Positions 18,816-28,257 are shown, numbered from the stretch's first letter. The stretch is 64,000 nt of DNA from Variovorax sp037204085 (GCF_037204085.1 NZ_JBBCBW010000013.1:62001-126000); one strand, 5' to 3'. Notes: a model not told the origin generated them from the letters alone. Numbers and translations: made by a program.

Positions 18816-18882
18816 GAAGCGGATTCTAGGGCTCGCCCCCGGACCGCGCGCGCGGCGGCGCTTCGCCTTCCCTCGGCCATGC

Positions 18883-20037
18883 CTAGCTTTGAGAGAGCTT
18901 CCTGGCGCGCGCGATGGACATCAGGATGCCCAGCCCCAGCCCCAGCGTAACCATGGCGGTGCCGCCATAGCTGATGAAAGGCAGTGGCACGCCCACCACG
19001 GGCAGGATCCCGCTGACCATGCCCATGTTGACGAAGGCGTAGGTGAAGAAAATCATCGTCACCGCCCCCGCCAGCAGCCGCGAGAACAGGCTCGTGGCGC
19101 TGGCCGCAATGGCCAGTCCGCGGAAGATCAGCAGGATGAAGGCCGCAATCAGCGCCAGGTTGCCCACGAGGCCGAATTCCTCGGAATAGGCGGCAAAGAT
19201 GAAGTCGGTGGTGCGCTCGGGAATGAATTCGAGATGCGTCTGCGTTCCCTGCATGAACCCCTTGCCACCCACGCCCCCGGAGCCGATGGCGATCATCCCC
19301 TGGATGATGTGAAAACCCTTGCCGAGCGGATCCTTGCTGGGGTCGAGCAGCGTGCACACGCGCTGCTTCTGGTAGTCGTGCAGCACCCGCCAGTCGACGC
19401 CCTCCGCGCACAGCCGCGACTCGAAACTCACGATCAGCGTGATGGCCACGGCGCCGATCACCACCGGCGGCACGATGAGCTTCCACGGCAGCCCGGCAAA
19501 AAAGATCACCGCCAAGCCAGCAGCGAGCACCAGCAGCGAAGTGCCCAGGTCGGGCTGCTTCATGATGAGCCCGACCGGAATGGCCAGCAGCACCGTGGCC
19601 ACGACGAAATCGAGCGGCCGCAACTGCCCCTCGCGGCGCTGGAACCACCAGGCCAGCATCAACGGCATTGCGATCTTCAAGATTTCGCTCGGCTGGATCA
19701 CCACGCCGAGGTTGATCCAGCGCGTGGCCCCCTTCTTCGTGATTCCGAAGAGCGCAACCGCAATCAGCAGCGCCACCCCCGTCACATACACCGGCACCGC
19801 GAACATCATCAGCCGCTGCGGCGGCACCTGGGCCACCACAAACATGATGAAGCCCGCCAGCAGCATGTTGCGGCCATGGTCGGCAAAACGCGAGCCGTGG
19901 TCGTAGCCGGACGAATACATCGTCAGCAACCCGGCGAAAGCCAGCAACAGCACGGCAAAAGCCAGAAAGCCGTCGAACCCCTGGAAGATGGGCGCGACGC
20001 GGCGCGCCAGGGAGGGCTGATTGAACACGGCGGACAT
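18883..20037 (-). CDS. rodA: Rod-shape peptidoglycan polymerase RodA (SEDS family)
   Basis: 384 residues with about ten transmembrane helices. RodA polymerises glycan strands from lipid II for elongation, paired with PBP2. Features: YSSGYDHGSRF after helix 1, RWINLGVVIQPSEILKI, the large periplasmic loop containing DPLGKGFHIIQGMIAIGSGG and PERTTDFIFAAYSEEFGL with the catalytic acidic residues of SEDS proteins, and a C-terminal PLPFISYGGTAM. The compact N-terminus and GATRWINLG fit RodA; the window's second SEDS protein (39727) is FtsW. No mrdA/PBP2 or mreBCD gene is adjacent, unlike the common arrangement; upstream is a two-component system. Confidence 0.92.
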   Translation of the reverse strand: MSAVFNQPSLARRVAPIFQGFDGFLAFAVLLLAFAGLLTMYSSGYDHGSRFADHGRNMLLAGFIMFVVAQVPPQRLMMFAVPVYVTGVALLIAVALFGITKKGATRWINLGVVIQPSEILKIAMPLMLAWWFQRREGQLRPLDFVVATVLLAIPVGLIMKQPDLGTSLLVLAAGLAVIFFAGLPWKLIVPPVVIGAVAITLIVSFESRLCAEGVDWRVLHDYQKQRVCTLLDPSKDPLGKGFHIIQGMIAIGSGGVGGKGFMQGTQTHLEFIPERTTDFIFAAYSEEFGLVGNLALIAAFILLIFRGLAIAASATSLFSRLLAGAVTMIFFTYAFVNMGMVSGILPVVGVPLPFISYGGTAMVTLGLGLGILMSIARARKLSQS

Positions 20038-20069
20038 GGGGCTGGATTATCCGCGCCCGGCACGCCCCG

Positions 20070-21926
20070 TCAGCCGAATTCGAACTGAACGACCGTGCGT
20101 CCCGGTCGGCTTTCGACCGCCAGCCGGGCGCCGACGGCGCCGGCACGCTCCATGAGCGCCCGCGGCACCTGGGACGCATCGAAACCCCGGCCGTCGTCGA
20201 TCACGCGTAACTGCACCCTTCCGGCCGGCGCTTCCGACTCGATACGCAGCGTCTTCGCCTGGGCGTGCTGCATCACGTTGGAAACCGCCTCGAACAGCAG
20301 GAACTGCAATTGCCGCATGCCTTGCGCGTCGAGCCCCTTTACCGTCGGCACCTCTTCTACGCCCCACTCCAGCTGGATGCCCGCGGCCGCCAGGCGCGGC
20401 TCCAGCCGGTAGCGCAGCGCCGCCAGCAGGGCGCCCACGTCGCCCGGCGGCAGGTGAATGGAGTCGATCGAGAGCTTGAGCTGGTCGAGTGAGTCGCGCA
20501 GCGTGCGCAGCAGCTCTTCGGGGCTGGCCTGGCCCGACTGCAGCTGCCGGATGGCCGAGCTGATGTGCGAGCCCACGCCGTCGTGCATGTCGCGCAGGAT
20601 GCGTTCCCGCTCATGGGTGCGCGCCTGGTCGCGCGCCACCTGCTCCAGCGCCGCGAAGGTCGATGCGAGCTCGCGTTCGCGCTGCGCCACCCGCTGGGCC
20701 AGTGCCGCCACCGAACCGCGTGCTTCGATGCTGGCAGCGCGGAAGCGCCGCAGCACGATCAGCAGCAGCGCAATGCCGAAGAACACGGAGGAATAGCGCA
20801 CCCACGTAGTTTCGCCATAGGCGTCGCTCAGGCGGATCACCAGCCAGTCACGGATGCCGAAGCCCAGCGTTGCCAGCGCGGCGGCGGCCACCAGCAGGCG
20901 CCCCAGGTTCGGTCGCCGCACAGTCGCCACCACGAAGGCGCAGACGAACAGCGCAATGAAAACGATCTCCGCCGCAAGCCAGCCGGTAAGCCAATACGGC
21001 TCCTCGCGGAACAGCGCCATCGAACTCGCGGCGACCGTTCCGGCGACCACTCCTGCCATTGGCCACCGCAGCCAGCGCATGCGGGGCCTGTGGTCCCAGC
21101 CCGCCAGGTGGTAGCAGAACATCATGGCGGACGCCGCCCAGCCGGCATAGCAGGCGGCCATGAGCACGCCCCAGGCCGGCCAAGGCAGGGGCGGTTCGGC
21201 AATCACGCCGTCGGCCACGCGCAATGCCCAGCAGAATTCGGCGAGCGCCGTCCAGAAATAAATGCCGTCGCGCCGATGCCGCCCCACGGCGTCGGCGTCC
21301 ACCTGCGTGAGCCACAGCGCCAGTGCAATGCCGCCGACGATGAGGCTGAAGGCACTCAGGAGCACCGAGCCGGTAAAGCGCCAGCCATAGGCCGTTTCGA
21401 AAAGCTCGGTGCGCACCGGCATGGCCGGCCCGATCGTCACGCGCGAAAGCCCGGCCCGCCGGGCGCTGTCGGCGCGAATGCGAATCTGCAGGCGGTTGTC
21501 GCCGGCTTTCAGCAAATGCCCCGGAATCGGCACATAGATGGGTGCCTTGGCGTAGTCAGGCCCGTTGCCGCGGCCGAGATCTCCGTAGACCTGAAGTAAC
21601 GCGTCGTTGAGCGACACCTCGAGGACGTTGCCGACGCGCGGAATGAAGATGCCCCACGGCGTCTCGGGCGCGGCGTCGAGCGTGAACGGCAGTTCGAAGC
21701 TCGCGAAGCCGGGGCGCCCGCGGTGCTGGCGATCCCAGTGGTAGGAAAGCTCGACGGGCGCCGTCTGCGTGACGCCGTCGACGGTGACGGTGGCAGTGCC
21801 GCTGCGCAGTTCAAGGGGGCCATCCGCCGCCGCGGCACCCGCCGGCGCAAGCAGGACTATCGCAAGCCAGAGCGCGAGCAGCGCCCTCCACGGCCTTGCG
21901 AACATGCGCCCCGGCACACGGTTCAC
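20070..21926 (-). CDS. Sensor histidine kinase, NarL/DegS type with periplasmic sensor
   Basis: 618 residues. A signal peptide (about 8-35) precedes a beta-rich extracytoplasmic region (about 36-165), seven predicted transmembrane helices, a coiled-coil, and a HisKA_3 domain with phospho-acceptor His in RDMHDGVGSHI. The HATPase_c domain has EAVSNVMQHAQ (N box) and VIDDGRGFD (G1). The layout resembles the 7TMR-DISM kinases, though the sensor ligand is unknown. A GTG at 21926 overlaps the regulator's stop (GTGA); an ATG seven codons later (21905) is an equally possible start. The cognate regulator is upstream. rodA follows after 32 bases, so a shared transcript is possible. Confidence 0.88.
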   Translation of the reverse strand: MNRVPGRMFARPWRALLALWLAIVLLAPAGAAAADGPLELRSGTATVTVDGVTQTAPVELSYHWDRQHRGRPGFASFELPFTLDAAPETPWGIFIPRVGNVLEVSLNDALLQVYGDLGRGNGPDYAKAPIYVPIPGHLLKAGDNRLQIRIRADSARRAGLSRVTIGPAMPVRTELFETAYGWRFTGSVLLSAFSLIVGGIALALWLTQVDADAVGRHRRDGIYFWTALAEFCWALRVADGVIAEPPLPWPAWGVLMAACYAGWAASAMMFCYHLAGWDHRPRMRWLRWPMAGVVAGTVAASSMALFREEPYWLTGWLAAEIVFIALFVCAFVVATVRRPNLGRLLVAAAALATLGFGIRDWLVIRLSDAYGETTWVRYSSVFFGIALLLIVLRRFRAASIEARGSVAALAQRVAQRERELASTFAALEQVARDQARTHERERILRDMHDGVGSHISSAIRQLQSGQASPEELLRTLRDSLDQLKLSIDSIHLPPGDVGALLAALRYRLEPRLAAAGIQLEWGVEEVPTVKGLDAQGMRQLQFLLFEAVSNVMQHAQAKTLRIESEAPAGRVQLRVIDDGRGFDASQVPRALMERAGAVGARLAVESRPGRTVVQFEFG

Positions 21927-22651
21927 CCGGGGTGGGACAGCAGGCCGAGGCGCGTGGCTTCGAACACCGCCTCGCTCTTGGAATGCACCGCCAGCTTGCC
22001 GTAGAGATTCTTGATGTGGGTCTGCACCGTGTGCACGCTCAACCCCTTGAGCCGGGCGATTTCGGCATAGGAAAAGCCGCGCGCGATCAGCGTCAGCACC
22101 TCGTGTTCGCGGGCAGAGAGCAGGCTGGGCGCCGTGCTGTCGATGGTGGCCGCCTGGGGCACCGCCGCGGCGGGCATGCCCGCCGTTTGCAGGCTGCGGT
22201 ACTTGGCAAGCACCCGCCGCGCGATCATGGGCGAGATCGGCGATGCACCGGCCTTCATCTCGACGATGGTCTGCGCGATGTCCTCGGGTGCCGCGTCCTT
22301 GTGGATGTAGCCGACCGCGCCGGCCTCGATGCTGGAAAGCACGTTTTCCTCGTCACCGAAGACCGAGATCACCAGCGGCTCGCAGCCCGGAAAGCGCGCG
22401 ACGGCCTCGCGGATCACGTCCAGCCCGCTGCCGTCGGGCATGCCAAGGTCGACCAGCAGCACATCAGGGATGGTGGCGGTCTGCGCAAGCCATGCCAACG
22501 CCTCGTGCACGGTGCCGGCGCTTCCAAGCCAGAAGAGGCTTGCGCTGCGCTGCACGCTGGCCTCGAAGAAGGCACGCGCGCGGCTGTCGTCCTCGACCAC
22601 GAGCACGCCCCAGCGGCGCGCCGTTCCGGGATCAGGAGCCTCAATATTCAT
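21923..22651 (-). CDS. LuxR/NarL-family response regulator
   Basis: 242 residues. Receiver domain with acidic pocket VVEDDSRA, phospho-acceptor Asp in VLLVDLGMPDGSGL and the Lys in GYIHKDAAPED; after a linker, a C-terminal LuxR helix-turn-helix (LLSAREHEVLTLIARGFSYAEIARLKGLSVHTVQTHIKNLYGKL). I use ATG 22651; a GTG seven codons upstream is possible. It is first in the pair, overlapping the kinase gene by 4 bases. Targets are unknown; the neighbouring rodA is a candidate but that is only inference from position. Confidence 0.9.
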   Translation of the reverse strand: MNIEAPDPGTARRWGVLVVEDDSRARAFFEASVQRSASLFWLGSAGTVHEALAWLAQTATIPDVLLVDLGMPDGSGLDVIREAVARFPGCEPLVISVFGDEENVLSSIEAGAVGYIHKDAAPEDIAQTIVEMKAGASPISPMIARRVLAKYRSLQTAGMPAAAVPQAATIDSTAPSLLSAREHEVLTLIARGFSYAEIARLKGLSVHTVQTHIKNLYGKLAVHSKSEAVFEATRLGLLSHPG

Positions 22652-23020
22652 GGGCTTAGCATAAGCCGCCACGCCGATTCAAAAGGCCGCGGCACCTCCC
22701 ATCTTCATGGGATGCAGGCACCGATCACGGACCGCGAAACTTCGCGTCGCTTGCAAAAACACAACAACGCCGGGCGGACTTGGCCACTCCTGGTGCATCA
22801 GCTGAGTACTTTCGGGTTCCGGGACACGGCTCGCGCCCGATCGGATGCAGAAAAATCCCGCGGCCCGGAGATTCCAGTGGTAAACATTCACCTCCCCGCA
22901 CGAAGCCTGCATGCGAGAGCCCTCACCGGCCGCCGCGCCCCGCACGAGGACCTCATGCAAAATTACCCGGCTCCTTCTATGGAGTTGCGTCGAACGCAAC
23001 ATTTTCAGTCTCCGCCTCGC
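22652..23020. other. Divergent intergenic region between the response regulator and the esterase
   Basis: 369 bases, presumably holding the two divergent promoters. Two perfect inverted repeats stand out: CGCGAA/TTCGCG (22733-22746) and GTTGCGT-cga-ACGCAAC (22984-23000), the latter 20 bases before the esterase start. An in-frame ATG at 22979 would put the second repeat in coding sequence. No gene is supported here on either strand. Confidence 0.5.
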
Positions 23021-23614
23021 ATGGATCCGAAAACCACTCACCTGTTGTATCTGCACGGTTTCCGCTCCTCGCCCCGCTCGACCAAGGCGCGGCTGATGGC
23101 GCGGCGCGTGGCGCTGGAGCACCCCAACCTGCAGTGGTGGTGTCCGCAGCTGCCGCCTTCTCCGCGCGAAGCGATCGACATGGTGATGAAAGGCATTGCC
23201 GACTGGCCGCGCAAGTCGATGGCCGTGGTCGGCTCCTCGCTCGGCGGCTTCTACGCCACCTACGTTGCGGGAATGACGCGCTGCCGCACCGTGCTGCTCA
23301 ACCCCGCCGTGCACCCCGCGCGCGATCTGCAGCTCTACATCGGCGACCAGACCACGTGGCAAGACCCGGCCGAGCACTTCTATTTCCGGCCGGAGTACAT
23401 CCAGGAGCTGCGCACCATGGAGGTTGGCGCCCTCACTCGCCCCGAGCGCGTGCTGGCCATCATCGCCAAGGGCGACGAGGCGCTCGACTGGCACGAAATG
23501 TCCGCGCGCTACCCCGACAGCAACATCAAGCTGCTCGAGGGAGGCGACCACGCGCTGTCCGATTTCGAGCAGAACCATCTGGACGACGTCATCGACTTCA
23601 TCAACCCGGTCTGA
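23021..23614 (+). CDS. YqiA-type alpha/beta-hydrolase (esterase)
   Basis: 197 residues, single alpha/beta-hydrolase domain of the YqiA/UPF0227 group. LLYLHGFRSSPRSTKARLM opens the fold (oxyanion His-Gly), the nucleophile elbow is VGSSLGGFYA with Ser, an Asp lies in AKGDEALDW, and the late His is in EGGDHALSDFE, completing a Ser-Asp-His triad. The family cleaves short-chain esters in vitro; the physiological substrate is unknown. ATG 23021 is chosen because family members start a few residues before the LYLHGF strand; ATG 22979 is the alternative. The RNase gene follows 51 bases downstream. Confidence 0.85.
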   Translation: MDPKTTHLLYLHGFRSSPRSTKARLMARRVALEHPNLQWWCPQLPPSPREAIDMVMKGIADWPRKSMAVVGSSLGGFYATYVAGMTRCRTVLLNPAVHPARDLQLYIGDQTTWQDPAEHFYFRPEYIQELRTMEVGALTRPERVLAIIAKGDEALDWHEMSARYPDSNIKLLEGGDHALSDFEQNHLDDVIDFINPV

Positions 23615-23665
23615 GTCCCTCCGGCGCCGGGCGGCGGGCCGGGTCCAGCGTGGGACAATCGGCTC

Positions 23666-25723
23666 ATGTTTGTATTGTTTGAAGAAGCCGGCAAGTACCT
23701 CGGCGGCCGCGTGCTGTCGGAGGCCGAAGCATCGGCGCAGGTCGAGCTCGACACCGGCAAGCGCGTCAAGGTCAAGGGCGCCAATATCGTCCTGCGTTTC
23801 GAGAAACCGGCCCCGGCCGAGCTGATTGCCGAAGCGCGCGCCATTGCCGCCACCATGGACCTCGACCTCGCATGGGAATTTGCGGCCGAAGGCGAATTCG
23901 GCTTTGCAGAACTCGCAGCCGACTATTTCAGCGACAAGCCCACGCTCGCGCAGCAGGCCGCCGCGCTGTTCGCGCTGTTCGAGGCACCGCACTACTTTCG
24001 CCGCGCAGGCAAAGGGCGCTTCAAGAAGGCGCCGGCCGAAATCGTGCAGCAGGCGCTGGCCGCCATCGAGAAGAAAAAAGTCGTCCAGGCGCAAATCGTC
24101 GAGTGGGCCGGGCAACTGGCCGAGGGTGTGTGCCCGCAGCCGATCCGCGAGCAGCTCTACAAGATTCTTTTCAAACCCGACAAGAACGCGCCCGAGTACA
24201 AGGCCGTGGTCGACGCCGCGCGCGCCACGCAGCGCCCGCCGCTCGAGTTGCTGGAGCGCGCCGGCGCCATCGATTCGCCCTACCAGTTCCACTGGCGCCG
24301 CTTCCTTTTCGAGAATTTTCCCAAGGGCACGGGTTTTCCGGCGCTCGCCGCACCGGCCATCGCCGACGACCTGCCATTGGCTGCCGGCGTGCAGGCTTTC
24401 TCGATCGACGATTCGCAGACCACCGAAATCGACGATGCGCTGTCGGTCCAGGGCCTGGGCAGCGGCACCGTTACGGTCGGCATCCATATTGCGGCGCCGG
24501 GCCTTGCGCTCACGCCTGGCAGCGCCATCGACCAGGTGGCGCGCTCGCGCATGTCCACGGTCTACATGCCGGGCCACAAGATCACCATGCTGCCCGACGA
24601 AGTGGTCAGCGCCTACACGCTGCTCGAAGGCGGCGATCGGCCGGCGGTGTCGCTCTACGTGCGCTTCGACGAAGCCACGCTTGAACTGCAATCGACCGAG
24701 ACCAAGCTCGAACGCGTGCCCATCGTGGCCAACCTGCGGCACGACCAGCTCGACAGCATCGTCACGCAGCCCTGGCTCGAAGACGCCTCGTTCACGAGCG
24801 AGAACACGCCCGAGGCGGCTGCGAACCTGCGTGCACCGCTCTCCTTCCTGTTCCGTCTTGCAAAGCAACTGAAAGCCCAGCGCGAAGTGGTGCGCGGCAA
24901 GCCCGAGAACTTCAACCGGCCCGACTACAACTTTCGCCTCGTCGGCAATGACGGCGAGCCGGACGGCAGCGAGCAGGTGCAGATCACCACGCGCCAGCGC
25001 GGTGCGCCGCTCGACCTGATCGTGTCCGAGGCAATGATCCTGGCCAACAGCAGCTGGGGCGGCTGGCTCGGCGAGCTCGGCGTGCCCGGGCTCTACCGCA
25101 GCCAGGCCAGCCTGGCGCCGGGCATCAAGGTGCGCATGGGCACGCGGGCCCTGCCGCATGCGGGCCTGGGCGTGAAGAGCTATGCCTGGAGCACCTCGCC
25201 GCTGCGCCGCTACACCGACCTGGTGAACCAGTGGCAGATCATCGCGGCCGCGCGCCACGGCAAGACGGCCGCGCTGGCCGCACCCTTCAAGCCGAAGGAC
25301 GCCGACCTGTTCTCGATTCTCTCGGGCTTCGACGCGGCCTACGCAACCTACAACGCCTACCAGGGCGGCATGGAACGCTTCTGGACGCTCAAGTACCTCG
25401 AGCAGCAAGGCATCACCGAGCTTGAAGTCACCGTCATCAAGGACATTCAGAACGGCGCGCTGGTGCGTGCGGACACACTGCCGCTGGTGTTTCCGGTAGC
25501 GGGCCAGCAGGAGCGCGGTGCGCGCCTGCGCGTGAAGCTCGGCGAGATCGACGAAATTGCGCTCGACGTGCATGGCACCGTGCTCGAGCGCCTCGACGCG
25601 CCCAAGGCGGACGCCGCAGCCGATGAGGAAAGCGGCGACGAGGAAGAAGAAGTGGCCGGTCCCATCGCCATTGCGGTCGACCTCACCGACAGCGAGCCGG
25701 CACCGGAGAACACGCCGGCGTGA
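23666..25723 (+). CDS. RNase II/R-family 3'-5' exoribonuclease
   Basis: 685 residues. An N-terminal ~250-residue region is followed by the RNB catalytic domain: AFSIDDSQTTEIDDALS with the four clustered Asp, VGIHIAAPG, RMSTVYMPG, and the late SPLRRYTDLVNQ. It processively degrades RNA from the 3' end. A weak C-terminal segment (about 590-650) may be the S1 domain, and the tail is acidic (EESGDEEEEVAG). The length is nearer RNase II than RNase R and no Lys-rich tail is present; an annotation as VacB would be equally defensible, so no symbol is given. Head of a likely cluster with the TonB-like gene, aroE and mtgA. Confidence 0.9.
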   Translation: MFVLFEEAGKYLGGRVLSEAEASAQVELDTGKRVKVKGANIVLRFEKPAPAELIAEARAIAATMDLDLAWEFAAEGEFGFAELAADYFSDKPTLAQQAAALFALFEAPHYFRRAGKGRFKKAPAEIVQQALAAIEKKKVVQAQIVEWAGQLAEGVCPQPIREQLYKILFKPDKNAPEYKAVVDAARATQRPPLELLERAGAIDSPYQFHWRRFLFENFPKGTGFPALAAPAIADDLPLAAGVQAFSIDDSQTTEIDDALSVQGLGSGTVTVGIHIAAPGLALTPGSAIDQVARSRMSTVYMPGHKITMLPDEVVSAYTLLEGGDRPAVSLYVRFDEATLELQSTETKLERVPIVANLRHDQLDSIVTQPWLEDASFTSENTPEAAANLRAPLSFLFRLAKQLKAQREVVRGKPENFNRPDYNFRLVGNDGEPDGSEQVQITTRQRGAPLDLIVSEAMILANSSWGGWLGELGVPGLYRSQASLAPGIKVRMGTRALPHAGLGVKSYAWSTSPLRRYTDLVNQWQIIAAARHGKTAALAAPFKPKDADLFSILSGFDAAYATYNAYQGGMERFWTLKYLEQQGITELEVTVIKDIQNGALVRADTLPLVFPVAGQQERGARLRVKLGEIDEIALDVHGTVLERLDAPKADAAADEESGDEEEEVAGPIAIAVDLTDSEPAPENTPA

Positions 25724-25773
25724 GCGCCGCGCGCACATAAAAACCATTCAATGAGCCGCGAGGAGCGTCGTCA

Positions 25774-26625
25774 ATGAACTTCAGGGATCTGAGCACGCTG
25801 CAGATTGCACTCGGTGTGTCGATCATCGCGCACGCCGCGCTTCTGACGGTGCGCTTCGTCGACCCTGAATCGTTCAACCGGGTCTTCAGCGACACGCCGC
25901 TCGAAGTGATCCTGGTCAACAGCAAGACCAACGAAAAGCCCGACGCCACCGCCCGCGTCATGGCGCAAACCTCGCTGGCGGGCGGCGGAGACCTCGAACG
26001 GGGCCGCGCCACCAGCCCGCTGCCGCCGTCGAGCTTTACCGCCGTGGGCGACTCCGCCGAGGAAGCGCAGCGCCAGGTCGAGACCATGCAGGCACAGCAG
26101 ATGCAGCTGCTCGCGCAACTCAAGCGCGACCTGGCCGCCATGCCCGCACCCGATCCGCGCGTTTCGGGCGACCCGAAGGAAGCCGTGGCCCGCGAGGAAA
26201 AGCGGCGCCAGATGGTCGAGCTGCTGGCCGAAATCGAACGGCGCGTGAACGAAGAAAACGCCCGCCCCAAGAAGCGCTACCTGAGCCCTTCCACGCGCGA
26301 GGCGGCCTATGCCATCTACGTGGACACGCTGCGCCGCCGCATCGAAGTGCGGGGCACCGAGAACTTTCCCACGGCCGCCGGCAAGAAGCTCTACGGCCAG
26401 CTCAAGATGACGATCACCATCAACCACGACGGCAAGATCCTCGACACCGTGGTCGATGAAAGCTCCGGCGACACCACGCTCGACCGGCGCGCCAAGGCCA
26501 TCGTGCACAGCATCGGCAACTTCGGCAAGTTCACCGATGCCATGCGCAAGCAAACCGACCAGATCGTGCTGCAGTCGCGCTTCAAGTTCACGCGCGACGA
26601 AACCATCGAGCTCACGTCTCAATAG
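25774..26625 (+). CDS. TonB C-terminal-domain energy transducer
   Basis: 283 residues. One N-terminal membrane anchor (about residues 10-27) is followed by a charged, partly coiled periplasmic region rich in Gln, Arg and Glu (about 95-175) and a TonB C-terminal fold (about 185-275: YAIYVDTLRRRIEVRGTENFP ... GQLKMTITINHDGKILDTVVDESSG). Unlike classic TonB it lacks a long Pro-rich spacer. ExbB/ExbD are not adjacent. In related betaproteobacteria this gene sits between an RNase II-family gene and aroE, as here, so it is part of a conserved neighbourhood rather than a siderophore locus. The substrate system is unknown. Confidence 0.85.
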   Translation: MNFRDLSTLQIALGVSIIAHAALLTVRFVDPESFNRVFSDTPLEVILVNSKTNEKPDATARVMAQTSLAGGGDLERGRATSPLPPSSFTAVGDSAEEAQRQVETMQAQQMQLLAQLKRDLAAMPAPDPRVSGDPKEAVAREEKRRQMVELLAEIERRVNEENARPKKRYLSPSTREAAYAIYVDTLRRRIEVRGTENFPTAAGKKLYGQLKMTITINHDGKILDTVVDESSGDTTLDRRAKAIVHSIGNFGKFTDAMRKQTDQIVLQSRFKFTRDETIELTSQ

Positions 26626-26659
26626 CAACCCAATAGCAACACCAGCAAACCACGGCGCC

Positions 26660-27517
26660 ATGGACCTGTACTGCGTAATGGGCAACCCCGTCGAGCACAG
26701 CCGCTCGCCGCGCATCCACGCCCGATTTGCCGAACTCTGCGGCCAACAGCTGGAATACACCCGGCGGCTCGTGCCGATCGGCGCCTTCGCCGAAGGCGTC
26801 GCCGGCTTCCGGAGAGAAGCTGCGGAGCAGGGCAACGCCGCGCGCGGCTGCAATGTCACGGTGCCATTCAAGTTCGATGCCGCTGCAATTGCACAGCACA
26901 CCAGCGAACGAGCGCAGCTCGCGCAGGCGGTGAACATGCTGCACTTCGAAGCGGACGGCAGCATTCACGCCGACAACACCGACGGCATCGGTCTGGTCAA
27001 CGACATCGTTCGCAACGCCGCCGTGCCTTTGGCAGGCTGCGAACTGCTGCTCATCGGCGCGGGCGGCGCTGCCGCGGGCGTGCTTGGGCCGTTGCTCGAT
27101 GCGGGCGCCTCGCGCATCGTGGTGGCCAACCGAACCGTCGGCAAGGCCATGGCACTGGTGCAGCGCCATGCGGCCCTGGCCTTGCGCCACGGCGCCACGC
27201 TCGAAGCATGGGCGCTCGACGAAGTACCTGGCAATTTCGACGTGGTGATCAACGCCACCGCCTCCAGCCTTGCGGGCGATGCGGTACCGGTACGCGCGCA
27301 GGTGCTGCGCCCCGGTGCGCTCGCGATCGACCTGATGTACGGCCCCGCCGCCGCCGGCTTCATTGCGTGGGCCGAAGCGCACGGCGCCGTAGGACGCGAC
27401 GGACTCGGCATGCTGGTCGAGCAGGCGGCCGAGGCTTTCGAGGCCTGGCGCGGCGTGCGCCCGCCCGCCGCACAGGTGCTGGCCGAACTGCGCGCCTCGC
27501 TCGCCGCCGGCCAATGA
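26660..27517 (+). CDS. aroE: Shikimate 5-dehydrogenase
   Basis: 285 residues, NADPH-dependent reduction of 3-dehydroshikimate. The N-terminal domain has MGNPVEHSRSPRIHARFA (shikimate-binding Ser-Arg-Ser), GCNVTVPFKFDA with catalytic Lys and NTDGIGLVNDI with Asp; the Rossmann domain has LLIGAGGAAAGVL and VVANRTVGKA. The C-terminal GMLVEQAAEAFEAW is typical. ATG 26660 is chosen for the canonical N-terminus. A direct repeat CAATAGCAAC precedes the start (26625-26645), which may be chance. It overlaps mtgA by 4 bases (ATGA). It is a second shikimate gene in the window besides DAHP synthase. Confidence 0.96.
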   Translation: MDLYCVMGNPVEHSRSPRIHARFAELCGQQLEYTRRLVPIGAFAEGVAGFRREAAEQGNAARGCNVTVPFKFDAAAIAQHTSERAQLAQAVNMLHFEADGSIHADNTDGIGLVNDIVRNAAVPLAGCELLLIGAGGAAAGVLGPLLDAGASRIVVANRTVGKAMALVQRHAALALRHGATLEAWALDEVPGNFDVVINATASSLAGDAVPVRAQVLRPGALAIDLMYGPAAAGFIAWAEAHGAVGRDGLGMLVEQAAEAFEAWRGVRPPAAQVLAELRASLAAGQ

Positions 27518-28257
27518 AGGGGCTGCTACGGCTGATTGGCTGCCTGCTGGTGGCGGGCGTGGCGCTTGAGCTTTTCTTTGTGGCGCGCATAGCGGCCATG
27601 GCCGTGATCGCTCCGCAGAGCACGGCGTTCCAGCGCTCGGAAGCCTGGCAGATCGCCATTCACCAGGGCAGCAAGGGCGCCTGGCGCCAAGAGTGGGTGC
27701 CCTACGCGCAGATCAGCGACAACCTCAAGCGGGCAGTCATCGCCAGCGAAGATGCCGACTTCATCGACCACAACGGCGTGGAATGGGAAGCCATCGAACG
27801 CGCCCGGCAGCGCAATGCCAAGGCCGAGGAGCTTGCGGCCCGGCGCGCGGCACGTGCCATTGCGCGGGGCAAGCCGGTGCGGCCGGTGCAGCTGCGCGGC
27901 GGCTCCACCATCACACAGCAGTTGGCAAAGAACCTGCTGCTCTCCGGCGAGCGCACACTGCTGCGCAAGGGCCAGGAGCTGGTGCTTGCCATGACGCTCG
28001 AGGTGCTGCTCGACAAGCGGCGCATCCTCGAGATCTATCTCAACAATGTCGAATGGGGCGAAGGGGTATTCGGCGCCGAAGCCGCAGCCCAGTACTACTT
28101 CAAGAAACCCGCCTCGCGACTGAGTGCCGGCGAGGCCGCACGCCTGGCGGTGATGCTGCCCAGCCCCAAGTTCTTCGAGCGCCGGCTGGGCTCTTCTTAC
28201 CTCAACGGACGGGCTTCGACCATCGTGGCGCGCATGCCGTCGGCCGAGCTGCCCTGA
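27514..28257 (+). CDS. mtgA: Monofunctional biosynthetic peptidoglycan transglycosylase
   Basis: 247 residues. One N-terminal membrane anchor (about 5-30), then a family 51 glycosyltransferase domain: IASEDADFIDHNGVEWEAI with the catalytic Glu, GGSTITQQLAKNLLLS and a second Glu region in RILEIYLNNVEWGEGVFGAEAAAQYYF. It polymerises lipid II without a transpeptidase domain. A Lys/Arg-rich insertion (about residues 93-128, RQRNAKAEELAARRAARAIA) follows the catalytic Glu; MtgA of related bacteria also has a loop here. Its 3' end overlaps the convergent DUF2809 gene by 56 bases. Confidence 0.95.
   Translation: MKGLLRLIGCLLVAGVALELFFVARIAAMAVIAPQSTAFQRSEAWQIAIHQGSKGAWRQEWVPYAQISDNLKRAVIASEDADFIDHNGVEWEAIERARQRNAKAEELAARRAARAIARGKPVRPVQLRGGSTITQQLAKNLLLSGERTLLRKGQELVLAMTLEVLLDKRRILEIYLNNVEWGEGVFGAEAAAQYYFKKPASRLSAGEAARLAVMLPSPKFFERRLGSSYLNGRASTIVARMPSAELP

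Noticed and set aside
22679..25747. Open reading frame of about 1020 codons antisense to the esterase and RNase II genes
   Set aside because: Same shadow effect; no motifs and it runs through two well supported plus-strand genes.
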